A DNA stretch of 64,000 nt from Penelope pileata (Eukaryota > Chordata > Aves > Galliformes > Cracidae): positions 124,001 through 188,000 of the forward strand of contig WBMW01000071.1 in the NCBI GenBank assembly GCA_013396635.1, given 5' to 3'. Both the position numbers and the translations under genes were made by a program. Positions 28,905-40,536 of this stretch are shown in pieces (within the stretch, counting starts at the first letter, position 1; each line of letters begins with the position of its first letter). The notes under the pieces are model-generated. The model was not told the DNA's origin. It did not search any database and worked only from the letters and a program-made list of their open reading frames with translations.

Positions 28905-31734
28905 TCATGGCCAGCAGCCAATGGAAACTCACAGACTGCTCTGTGGTGTTTGGTATTTTCTACAGATTTCAATCTTCCATTGAAAAACCAGCCCCAGAAA
29001 GGGATTTCTTCCATCTCTGTGGCACGGGTCTTTTTCTGCCAGTCTGATTTTGCAAGGCAGTGGTTCATTTGCAGGGCTGCCTCCCTGCATCAGCCTTCAA
29101 TATGCAAATGGCACTGAGGAAGGTTAAAATATTCACTGTGTGGTCCTCACCCCACCCCAAACCCGCCTCTCCCCCATGTGATCTGCAGAGCACAGCAGAT
29201 GGCAATGGCAGTACCTGCCAGTGGATTAAAGAGCAGGTCTTCAGGTCTTCCTCTCTCCTCCCTGATGTGCTATTGAGCAGATGACTCAATGACTTATTTT
29301 CCCCTTGCTCTGAAAAGCTTCCTGTAATATAAACGTTGCAGTTATGGACCTCTCTGGAGAGAGGTACAGTGATTTTTTTGAGGGTTTGGATCCTGCAGTG
29401 ATAAACACTACTCAGCTGTGGTTTTGGATAGTCAAGGCCAATCACCCGGATGTTATCTGTTATTTCAGAGTTAGGATCTCTTTTTGCCAAGCCATTGCTC
29501 AAGAAGCACTTTCCACCAAGATTGCTTATGCCAGGAAATAATGAGGTTTTTACTGTTCTTTTTCTCATTTTAGCCATGATATCTGTTGCAATGGCATCCT
29601 CACCTCCCTTTGAAGGAGGGGAAGATGGAGGAGAGAAAGAACTCAGTGCTGCTTCTCAGTGGTCAGATTTGCCCTTTGTACTTGCTGGAAGCTTATGTCC
29701 AGGCTTGAACTCCTCTGTCTTGTGATTGTATTTTTTGTTTCAATAGCTGGAGTGCAAGTGTTTAGCTAACAGACAGACTACCATGACTATTATAATGGGG
29801 ACATCCCATCCCACCTTCTTACATGAACATGTATTTTTCAGCATATATCCCTGTTGCAACCTCACCTCCCACAGTGTCTGCACGATATTGTCTTCTGTGT
29901 GTGACCAAAGTTAGTGTAAGTATGTGAGTCTCCTGGCTTGGCTGGAGGAGACATTGAAACAAAGCAGTATAAACAAGGGGGTGGTGACATTTTCCAACTT
30001 GCCCTCTTCTTCCTTCTGTGAAATCTATTCCTGCAGTGACAGATCTTTATGATCATCCAAAAGTTAGGAAGAAATCTGTCGAATCATGAATAGTCAACAC
30101 CTGCATTATAATTTAATTGTGATAAAAATAAATAGCTATGTATGAGATGGCTACCTGGTTGTAAGATTTTGTTTCAATACGCAATGTTTGTGAAGAACAA
30201 ACTGGTTCCAAAACATTTCACTGATTTTAATTACTAAGTTTTAATAACAAATTTCCAAACAAATAAATTGACAAGGCTTGCAAGAATTGCAAAATATTAC
30301 ATTCATGCCTTTAAGGTTAGTAATCTCTTGGAATTTTGGGAAACTGCTCAAGAATAGCCAGCTATTCACATGACTAAATGTTTGTACAGGATCAGACCCT
30401 AAAAAAAGTAAATACTTCTTCCCAATGGCCCACTTTTCTGTGCTGTATCTGCTCCCCACATGCCTGCATTTACGTGATGTTTTGCTATTTATAATCAAAT
30501 GGCCTTGGCAGGAGGACGGTATGTTAAACTCAGAGCTGGCAGAAAAGGAGGCTAATAATTGCAGTGAAGTATGGTAGCAGAAGCAGTACAATGTGTAAGG
30601 CTTGTTGGTATAATGATTACACCCCAGCCTGTATAATCTATACATTTATACAGATTTCTCCAGTTTAATATACAGGTGACTTATGCTTTCCATTGGCAAA
30701 GTGATTTGTTTTATAGCATATCTTTTCCTGAAGTTTGCACTGTTTATGGTGTGTTGCAAAGGTGCGATGTTCTGTTCTGCTTCGTTGTTCCATTGTGACT
30801 TTTCGAAAAGGACGTGGAAAATGAAGGTAACGAAAGAGCAGGGTAATTTTGTTGCAGCTTGATACGTTTTAATGTTTCCCAAGCTCATATTAATGACAGC
30901 AATTAAGTTTATTAAATATATTGCCATGTCAGAATCCACATCCTGTTTAAGGCAGCAGCTCAGGCTGCAGTGATTAAGGGTGAGCAGCAGAAACCCAAGA
31001 ACCTTTTTTTTCCAGCTGTAGGACCACACTGAACTCCCCATCAGGTTGAACTGGGTCTTTCAGCCCCACGATTGGCCCCACATTCAGCCTCCAGCCTGGG
31101 CACAGGGGGAAAGAAAGTCCTCAGTTGGAGAGGAGAAGGTCTAACAGTTAAGAAGCTGATATGGGAGCTGGAAGACGTGCCATGAATTTATTTATATTGT
31201 CATGCATTTCACAAGTGACCTTAAATGGTTTTTAGAGCTGTGCACTGAAGCTGATTCTGGCATCAGACTTGGAACATCTGAATTGAAGGGTGATGTATGT
31301 ATTACATCCCTGTACATCCCTGCTGTATAGGAGAGGAGAGGGTTGTGGCACCTCAATTGTTGTGACATCTGTGTTAGCAGATATGAGTGTGGCCTTCACC
31401 TTTCCCCACTGCTCATGGAGAGGGAGAACGGATACTCAGGATGTGCCAATGTCCATCCCCACCTACGCTGAAGATTGTAAAGTTTTGGCAAGGACTGAGC
31501 CTCTGCAAATTGTGACCATGACCCTGAGTGTTTATTATGTGCCAGAGAGCATGAGCCAGATAATAATTTCCACCCAGGGAAAGGACATGGTTTACAAAGA
31601 GCTCAGCTCTCAGACAATGTTGTTTGAAGTGTGAAAAGGGCTCCCTGAAGGGAACTGCTGATGTTTACAACATTAAATCAAGCTCTTATCGAGTTCATCC
31701 CCGCACTCTATTTATTTTGGAGCGCCAGTGACAT

Positions 31735-31796
31735 TGTATGTGTCTGTGTATATTTATACACATGCATGTGTGTATATATGTGCATGTGTATGTGCA
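31735..31796. repeat. Alternating TG/TA/CA-rich tract
   Basis: About 60 bp of mostly alternating pyrimidine and purine (tgtatgtgtctgtgtata-like with catgcatgtg) in intron 8. It is an imperfect dinucleotide microsatellite. Such tracts can adopt Z-form DNA, but nothing here shows a function. Confidence 0.8.
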
Positions 31797-32857
31797 GAAG
31801 AGTTATGATCCTTCAGCATTATCCACTGCAAATAACTCCACATTTCCTGTCATCATACTCAAGAGTATTTCCAAGCACCACTTGGCCAGCACAGCATTTG
31901 AGTTGGCTGCCTTTAGTGAGTATGAAGGTTCAGAAAATAATGCTAGATGAAAGACTCAGCCTGCCATCATGGGCAGGGGGACACGGTGTGTGAGAGACAT
32001 ATGCTTGCAGTATGCAGACAAAGAACCATCCAAAAGGAAACTTACTGGTTTTGTCTTTCTTGGAGGCTCCTTTCGAAGCTCAGAAGTGCTATAGCTAGAT
32101 AAATTGCTGTGATAGCTTTGAACCTAGGTAGAGAGCTAAAATAAATTGGAAACAAAGAAGTCACATTTGATCATGAGATTAGATTTCTCTCATGTTCAGG
32201 ACGAGATTTGCAATGGTTATTCATAAGCAATGTCCTTGTTAGCTTCAGTGGAAGCATTTATGATGGAGAGTAGTCTGATCATGGTTGCTAGTATCCAATT
32301 CTTTGTGTTGAGACACTCAGAGATTTACAACTGGGTATGAGATCAGCTTCAGGGCAAAGCTCCCCAAAGACCATTCGGGATGTAGCTGCAAAAAAAGGAA
32401 CCCCAAGAGAAACATCAGGTCCCACTTCAGGTAGTGACTCCTTGCTCAGTGCTGAATGATGCTCAGTGTGATAACAGATCATGCATTATTCTGGTTTATT
32501 TAATTTTCTTTTTATATGTATGTGTGGTAGTAGTAGAAGTAATGTCTTTTACTGAGCCAACAGGTATAGTTGGTAAAAACAAACAAGCTTCAGTGCTGAC
32601 ATAGTTAACTTCAAAGTTAATTGCAAATCTGAGAACTGTTGCTCAGAGTCTGAGTGAAAATGCATCCGTTTGATCATCTCTGAAAGAGAACATGGCTCCT
32701 TCTCAGGGAACATGGAGCTGATTCCTGCAGAAGGGTGCGCTGTGTGAGTGCAGGGAAGGGAATAAGAAGTAAAGATGCCAAAGTCTTTCTGTCCTAAAAG
32801 GAAAAGTAAAATGGCTCATAGCCTCTGGATATAGAGTCAGTGAAAGGCGGAAGGAGA

Positions 32858-32916
32858 GTTGGACTAGATGGCTATTAAAGGTCCTTTCAACTCAAATGAT
32901 TCTATGATTCTATGGT
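32858..32916 (+). mobile_element. CR1 LINE 3' terminal fragment, sense
   Basis: Seen: gagttggactagatggctat, aaggtcctttcaactcaaatgattctatgattctatg. This is the conserved CR1 3' terminus with two copies of the terminal octamer-like motif. Only about 60 bp remain, in intron 8. Confidence 0.82.
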
Positions 32917-35079
32917 AATGTGCCCTAAAAACAATATCTCTATTTGATTATATATACCTGCATCATCTTCTCAGCATGGGAACTAAGGTTCCTGGTTAAA
33001 CAGGTTCAGTACAGATGTGATGATGCTCACAATGCCTACCTGAGGGTGAGCTGGTGTGCCTAAAACTCATCTGATGTTTCAGACTCTACCAGTTGATTGT
33101 GTAAAAGATTGAACTTCTGCCTGCTAATCCCCACCTCTTGCCTGCATTCTTAAACCACCACAACTCCATCGAAACAGTACCAGCAAATGTTAACATTTCT
33201 TTTAGGTTCCTAGAAGTAAAACTATACTATAAACACTGTAACACTGTCTTTTATAAAAGTTTGAAGATCCTCCAAGTGCGAAATGCAGTATAAATGCACA
33301 GTTCTCATGTTACAGCACTGCACTATTAACAGGATAATTCTTCAGAGACATCTTGGAGAACAATCCCACAGCCAGCTTTGGCATCTGGGTCTGCATTTTG
33401 GGCCACAGCATTCAACATTCCAGCACGTGTTTGAACACCTCCTGCTGTGCTAAATTAGCCCCAGGACCGCAGTTTAAAAATTAGAATATAAAAGATGCCA
33501 ATGCTGCTGAAGAGACCTTAGATGTAGAATGATCTCCACCAATGTAGCACCTGAGAGCCTCACATGGTGTCTGTTCATCCCTTGTGAAGTAAACAAGCGC
33601 TGTTTATTTTTGGGAAACTTCCAAACACCAGTTTGTTTTTCCATGATTACAGGAATTGCATATAGAACATAGAGTTAGTGGTAGTAGAAGACAGTTTGAG
33701 AACTCTTGGAACCAGTAGTTTCTTACTGAAATTACCATTTTTTTCAGAATTGATCCATAAACTCAAAAAAAACCAACATAGCCTGTATTTGAGCTACATG
33801 CCTGATGAAAAGTTTCATATAGCAAACATGCATTTGCAAGTCCTTATGGAGACTGACAGGAAAGATCTTCTGGGATAGCTGGCAAAGGTATCATACCCCA
33901 GGAAATAGTTCTGCCCATGTTTCCAAGATAAAATCTGACAAGCAGGAAATGTGATCTGTGCTTACACAACTTGTTAACAAGCTTGTTCATAAAGAAGAAT
34001 GCTTCATTAGCCTGGGAGGATAAAGCTTTCTTTGCAAATTTAAGTAATCGCTTTGCAGCTTGGTCTTTTTCATCAGTTACTGAACAGATACTTTGGCTTG
34101 CCGTTGTCTACATATGAAGTGTTTGGCTAAATGATTCAGTTTTCTTCTGCAGAGCTGCACTATAACAGCCAGTGCTCCCAGTTGGTATGTGTTGAGGGCA
34201 CGTGCCTTCACCGAGGAGGTGTCCTTGGATGGAGGAGAGTGCTTGTGACATGTTGGAGTGACTCTGACTGGACATTTGCATTCCCACCAGGAAACTCTTC
34301 TAGGGCACATTTACACCAAGAAGGCTTAGCTGCCCTAGATGCTTCCTCAAAAAACTTACAGTGATCTGGACCCACTGGGAAATCCAGACACACTTACCTC
34401 CCTACCAGTGAGAGAAGTGATCATGAGTTCTCTTCAGAGGAAGATCTGAAGATCTTCCAGTACTCAGTCAAACACCTCCACTTCTCCATCAAGAGCACAG
34501 GGCCCAAGAGAAGGTGTCAGGTACCATTTGGAAGCCAAGTTTTGTCCGTGGCACCACTTCTTCTGTCTACTTTAGACAGCAGTTATATGGCAGTGGTTAT
34601 CAACAAAGTACCCTTCCCAGATGGACGTGGGCTACCCTGAATGGGAACCCACACTTCTGCTGTCTCCAATACTCTTGAATAACTGAATACAGATTAGGTC
34701 AGTTGCAACAGGCTGGCATTACTAGCTCTCCTTTTTTGGGAGATGAGGGTTAGTCCCTCATTTTCCTTCCAAGAGTAAGTAGTGTCTCTCATCTCTCTCA
34801 CTTCTTGGGTGAATGTCACCAGCAGGAAGGAGGGGAGCAGTTTGGGGGAGGCTGGCCGTAGAGAGCCCTAATTACAAGTGCCATTGACATGAAAGTAGAA
34901 ATGGCTGCATGTCTTTTGAAGAACAGAGTTACAGTTTGAAACGATCTGGACGAAATGAAAGGAATGCCTCCAACTCATGGGATGCATAAATGGAAACAGC
35001 AGGCTGGGGTATGTAAGCAAAGCAACGCTGCCATTCTGCTGCCTTAGTTGGAAAACGGAGAAAAGTTTGGGTACCGCCC

Positions 35080-35448
35080 TCTAAGGAAGATGTGGACTTG
35101 TTGGAGAAAGTCCAGAGAAGCTCACTAGATCAGAGGGTTAGAAAATATGAGTTATGAAAAAACAGTGAAAGAATCAGTTTGTTTAGTCTAGAGAAGGGAA
35201 GACGGAGAAAAGACATGATAACAGTCTTCAAATATGTGAAAGGATGCTACAAAGGCAAAGGGAATAAACTAGTTTCCATGTCTTATGAGAGAGTTGGGCA
35301 CTGGGATAGGTTGCCTGAGGAGTCTCCATCTTTTGGAGATCTTTAAGGATTGGTTAGCCAAATACCTGTCAAAACCACTTTGACGTAGCTGGGGTAGGGA
35401 AAGGACTAGATGGCCATCACATCCCCCTGACTCTCTGATTCTGTTGTT
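35080..35448 (+). mobile_element. Old CR1 LINE fragment, sense
   Basis: A diverged CR1 3' region. Recognisable pieces in order are a gtttagtctagagaagggaag-like segment, gataacagtcttcaaatatgtgaaaggatg, gggcactgggataggttgcc, ggagatctttaaggattgg, and gaaaggactagatggccatc, ending with gattctgttgt. Divergence is higher than in the 3745-4569 copy, suggesting an older subfamily. The boundaries are approximate. Confidence 0.78.
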
Positions 35449-36300
35449 AGAGGTCCCCAGATTGGGAGGCTCTGAGCCTGACATATGTCCCATTTCTTTG
35501 ATTTTTTATCATTTTCTATTAATAGTAGACATCAGACTTCTACACTGTGGCTAAAAAATTGATTTCTGAAAATGTCACATACAATATAGGAGGCAATCTT
35601 TGCTTCCTGGCTTTACCTACATTAGCTGGCACTAATTACCCCAGCACGTGACCCAATGTTAGTTCATGAATGTCCCTATTATTCCAAAAGATCTCACACC
35701 TTGGTGAGCTAAATAAATCAATAAAATCCTCCTGAAATAACTGTGTTTACTAGAGATTTGAATGTGTCTATCAGTTGAAGAAACTGCACAATATTAGTGA
35801 AGTTTCTCAGTCAAGTGTTGTTCAGCTTAAGCTATTCATGCAGTCAGTGCTAATTTAGTTAGAGTCCATGTATCTGCTTTACTGTAAATCCACATTAATC
35901 ATGACAAATGGCTATGTACATCGCAGTGTGGCAGGAAAATCTCCAGTGCAAACAAAAATCAGACAGGTTGGAGTGGCTCTGGAAGCCGCTGCATGGTTGA
36001 GGCTAAAAGTAGCCTCAGCCCGTTGATGTTAAATCTTTAGATGTAAAGGGAAAAAAAAAAAGTACAATGTTTTCATCCAGGGCTGTAATGGTGATAGAAA
36101 GCAGTCGCGCACCAACAAAAGAAGGCTGTACCTCTTTGTTGCTGCCAGACCTACAAGCCTTATCTATGCTTGCTTTTGTTGCCCCATATTTTCCACCGCT
36201 GCTGCCAGCAGAGACAGCGGTGGGAAGTTTGAGGCCTTGTGTGAATGAAATCAGCATCTCTGCAGGAGCACTCACACCTTGGACCAGACTTATCTGTTGA

Positions 36301-37014
<714 letters not shown>

Positions 37015-37153
37015 CAAGCATTTAACGCCACGGCGGTCGTGCGGCACATGCGGCGGTTACACCTCGGCAGCAGCCTGGACAGCTCAAGTGCCAGCGTCTC
37101 GGGCACCCTCAGTCTCGCCACACCACTGCCCGATGCAACCACCCGGAAAGATT
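37015..37153 (+). CDS. CAMK1D: CAMK1D exon 10: calmodulin-binding end and Ser-rich tail with insertion
   Basis: Encodes 46 codons plus one base. It begins QAFNATAVVRHMRRLHLGSS (human QAFNATAVVRHMRKLHL), which completes the calmodulin-binding segment and the nuclear-export-like HMRRLHL. It continues through a Ser-rich stretch to SLATPLPDATTRKD and then C across the junction. Human has SLASQKDC here, so this exon carries 7 extra residues in frame. The extra 21 bases are internal, with no GT-AG borders, so this is not an unspliced intron. The acceptor is ttccccag and the donor ATT|gtgagt. The exon is unusually rich in CG dinucleotides. Reading through the donor would give Cys-Glu-stop. Confidence 0.95.
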
Positions 37154-40100
37154 GTGAGTAGTGGGAGCAAATCCATGGGAAATGTGTTTTCTCTCTGCCC
37201 CCCAGGCTGCAGTCCTTGCTGCCAGCAGGTGTTTGAAATAAGGACTGAAAATGGACTGAGGCTGTCGTGTTTAGGTGGCCAAAAAAGTAATGATGCGATT
37301 GGAAAAGTTTATGCACTGAAAAGCTGAGTTTTCAGCTCAGTGTGTTTTTTGGGAAAGCAACACTCTTTCTTGTGGAGAATAAGGGCTTTCAGTTGGGAAA
37401 AAGACCCAGACACCCCCCGGCAAACAGCTGTGCATTTGGCTGAGAGCTGGCAGAGTTAAGTCAAACTGTTTATGTTTGATTTCCAGTTTTGAGATAAAAC
37501 TTTTTTTTTTCCTGTAAAAATTGGCTTGCTTTACATTTTCCATGGGGGAGGACTGGATCCTTCCAGTCCAACCCAGCTTGGACCAAATGAAGCTCCTGCA
37601 CGAGGGGGCTCGTTTGTGTGAACACGCTGCCACAAGACCTGGCCCCCTGCCCTGTCAGCTCCAGGCAGCAGTGGCGATGTTCAGGCTGCCCAAAGGAGTC
37701 AGATGCTTGGGCTGAGTATTTTTTATGAATGCCAGGGGAGGAGACATGGCAGGGAAGAGAGCACATAGAAGGCAGAAATGCTTCCTTTGCAGTGAAGCCT
37801 ATTCGATCTCTGACTTCTGGGCATTTCTTTTATTCCCTTCTGTCCATCTGTAGAGATTTTAATATCTCAAGATAGAGAAGCATAGACTTTACTGTTGATT
37901 GAGAGATTGAGAGATGATTTTACAGTGCAGCACCAAAAACCTTATAGCTTATGGTATTGCTTACTTCCCTGGGGACTGAAGTGGTTGTTTCTGGAGAATA
38001 CCTGGCACTAGTGTGGAACCAAAAGCACCCACTGTTCAGGTTGGATTTTGGCTGGGGACATTGTCTGTTTCTGCCACCAATCTGTGCTCCTTTATGAGGC
38101 CCTGCCATCAGCTACAGGGTGAGATCTATGGTTTCAGCTGTGGGGATCTGCTTTTTTGTGGGTTTTTCCCCAGTCTGTGCCATGGCTGAGCCAGAGTAGA
38201 GCCCTTTCCCTTTATGTCCCAGGCCTGATGTACATCTCAGGTGATTCATGCCAGCTATTCTGATAGATCAACCCCTGTCAGTGCCCACCAAATCCTATGA
38301 CTGCTGCCAAAAAAGCATCCCTGTGCTCCTGGCATGCCTCTGGCACCTGCAAAGGAGCGACGCACCACTGACCAGCAGCAAAGTACTTTAACCATGCACT
38401 GGCAATTCAGCGATGTTGAAAACCCCTTACAGTGGAGAAATACATCTTCATTTTGGTTCTTTCCAGAGAACAGACCCCAGTTAGGCCTATAGCATCTGTT
38501 GACATGCTTTACTGTTAAGAGGTACATGATTAATCTCTGTCCATCCAGTTAATGGATGATCAATATCAAATTAATAGGAGATAAATTAATTCTGTGATTC
38601 TATGGATAGCCCTGAGTAGTCTCAAATAGTAATGGGAGAACATCTGTCCATCACAAAGGTGGGAAGAGATCACAGTCTGTTTAATGACTACAGAATCCAG
38701 CAGGCCCCTATGCAGAATCCAGCCATATTTTGCGGTGATGGAGAAGTCAGCCAGAGTATGAAGGATAAAACCAGATGTGTTGACAGGTGAATTTTTTTCA
38801 TGTCAGAAATACAAGGCAGACAAGTATCCATTTCCAGGCATCCCAGGTTAAGTTCAACAGAAAAACTTGCCAGAAGATACTGAAGATCTTCCCTTTCTCA
38901 AAGAAATTTACTTCAGAGAAGAGTTAAGAGATGTTGGAGCCCCAGGGAACCGGTGAGGAGAGTCAGGAGCAAATGCAAGGCGTGACAGTAAGAGGCAGCT
39001 GATGTATTCAATACAATCCACCTCCTGCTGGGAAAAAGGAAACCTTGGAGGTCTCTGTCCTGCCTCTTTCTTCCTCAGTGGTTTTCTTTGGGGATAAATT
39101 TATTGTACAGGAAAGATCCCATGCAGCAAGTTACATGAAACAGCTGTGCCACCATTATAAAATACAATCCTGCCTGTTGCTGTTAGTAGTATGTTTAACG
39201 AGCTCACCAAACAGCTTCAAATGCAGCAATTTCACATCATTGAAGACAATTAAATACAGCCCTAGCCTGAGAGGAGGTTATGTCAGGCTGCATCCTAATT
39301 CTTTTGCTGTGTTAGGCCAGAGCAAAGAAGATCCATGAGGATGGGTTACGCTACCTGGCAGGATGGTCTAAGTGAATCGGTCGAGATTTCTCCAGTGCAT
39401 TGGCATGATTTTCAGTCTTCTGTGCTTGATTTATTCAATTTAGACATGGTTGGGCTGCCTAGATTAATTACAGAACCTAGAGCTCTGTATTTCTAAGGTA
39501 ATACGTGCATTGCAGCATGAAGCTAAGGTGTCAAATGTGAATACTGCTGGCAAATGAGATGCGGCTGAGTGTAGGTTCAGCATAAGTTCAGCATAACCAG
39601 TCTATGTCTCTTAGCTGGCAGTCCTCGAGACATACCAGCAAGGTCTGAAGTGACATAAGGTGTCACTAGAATGATGCCCAAGTCACACAAATTTACATTC
39701 CCTCCAAATTTAAAGGAACTCACCAATGAGTTTAACCCATGGTACTTTTTTATCAGTAGCTTTGCAGGATGCCTAGGGAAATGTTTGTAGCCCAGGTGCA
39801 CAGCCTGTTCATTTAGCTAGATGCCCATGATGAGAAGTCTAATCATCTTTGAGGAAAATTACTTTGAGCAAATACAATGCTGCAGGGATTTTTGAATCCC
39901 ACAACTCTTTGTCTTCAGCTCCAGAAACATGGATTTGGTCTGGCTGAGCACATACCAAAGCCAGATGTTTATTCACTGTGACATTTTGCATGTGCAACTG
40001 CTGGTGGCGGTGGGCCAGGAGGGCAGAAGATGCCCTGTGAAGGTACCCAGCCAACCCCTCACTGTGGGAAGAGCACCATCTCCAGCTGTGGAAGCAATAC

Positions 40101-40177
40101 CTCCTCAGAAAGCAACTTTGCCCACACTGCCCCTCCAAAATTAACATTTCTAACTGTGTTTCTGGCTTTCCTTTTAG
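37154..40177 (+). other. CAMK1D: CAMK1D intron 10
   Basis: About 3 kb of noncoding sequence with donor gtgagt and acceptor ctttccttttag. A CR1-terminus-like remnant (attctgtgattctatgg, about 38590-38606) is the only element recognised. I looked for an alternative last exon like that of the human short isoform and did not find one by eye. Confidence 0.82.
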
Positions 40178-40299
40178 GTATGTCTCCATCCACTCTCTGT
40201 AGTTTTGTTTCATCTGCTTCTTCAGGCGTTTCGGCGGTAGGAGGGGACCGGAGACCCAGACCCACCACAGTGACCACAGTGCACACAGGGAGCAAGTGA
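40178..40299 (+). CDS. CAMK1D: CAMK1D exon 11: C-terminal tail and stop
   Basis: The first two bases complete a Cys codon, followed by 39 codons and TGA at 40297-40299. The product is MSPSTLCSFVSSASSG then [23 protein letters not shown]. Human ends [37 protein letters not shown], so the [16 protein letters not shown] and GSK blocks are conserved. One residue is inserted in the Ser stretch and several positions are substituted. The tail lies C-terminal to the calmodulin-binding site and is probably disordered. The acceptor is ttccttttag. With a human-length N-terminus the protein would be about 393 residues against 385 in human. Confidence 0.95.
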
Positions 40300-40495
40300 G
40301 AGCCCGGGCGGCCAGGAGCAGGCAGGCACAGGGCTGTCGGGTTCCTCGGAGCCGTAGCCCTGCCCCGTGTGCTCAGTGAAGGACTAGAAGAAAGAAGATT
40401 TTTTATGGCCATATTTTATACTGCAATTCTGAAATATTTCATTTATCACAAACTGCAATGACTCCAGGGGGAACGGATCTAACAGTCTCTGGTGC

Positions 40496-40503
40496 TGTAC
40501 ATA
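40496..40503 (+). promoter_or_regulatory. Pumilio-type UGUANAUA motif
   Basis: TGTACATA about 200 bases after the stop codon, at the left edge of a TA repeat. It matches the Pumilio recognition consensus. One 8-mer is weak evidence because it can arise by chance in AT-rich UTR. Confidence 0.35.
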
Positions 40504-40536
40504 TATATACATATATATAAATATATATATATATAT
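40501..40536. repeat. (TA)n microsatellite in 3' UTR
   Basis: About 36 bp of nearly pure alternating AT with two interruptions, 200 bases past the stop codon. Confidence 0.9.

Noticed and set aside
29065..29577. 170-codon minus-strand open frame in intron 8
   Set aside because: No recognisable motif and low-complexity residue mixture; no supporting splice or poly(A) signals were identified.
37154..40177. Search for an alternative last exon like that of the human short CAMK1D isoform
   Set aside because: No matching peptide with an acceptor of the right phase was found by eye in intron 10.
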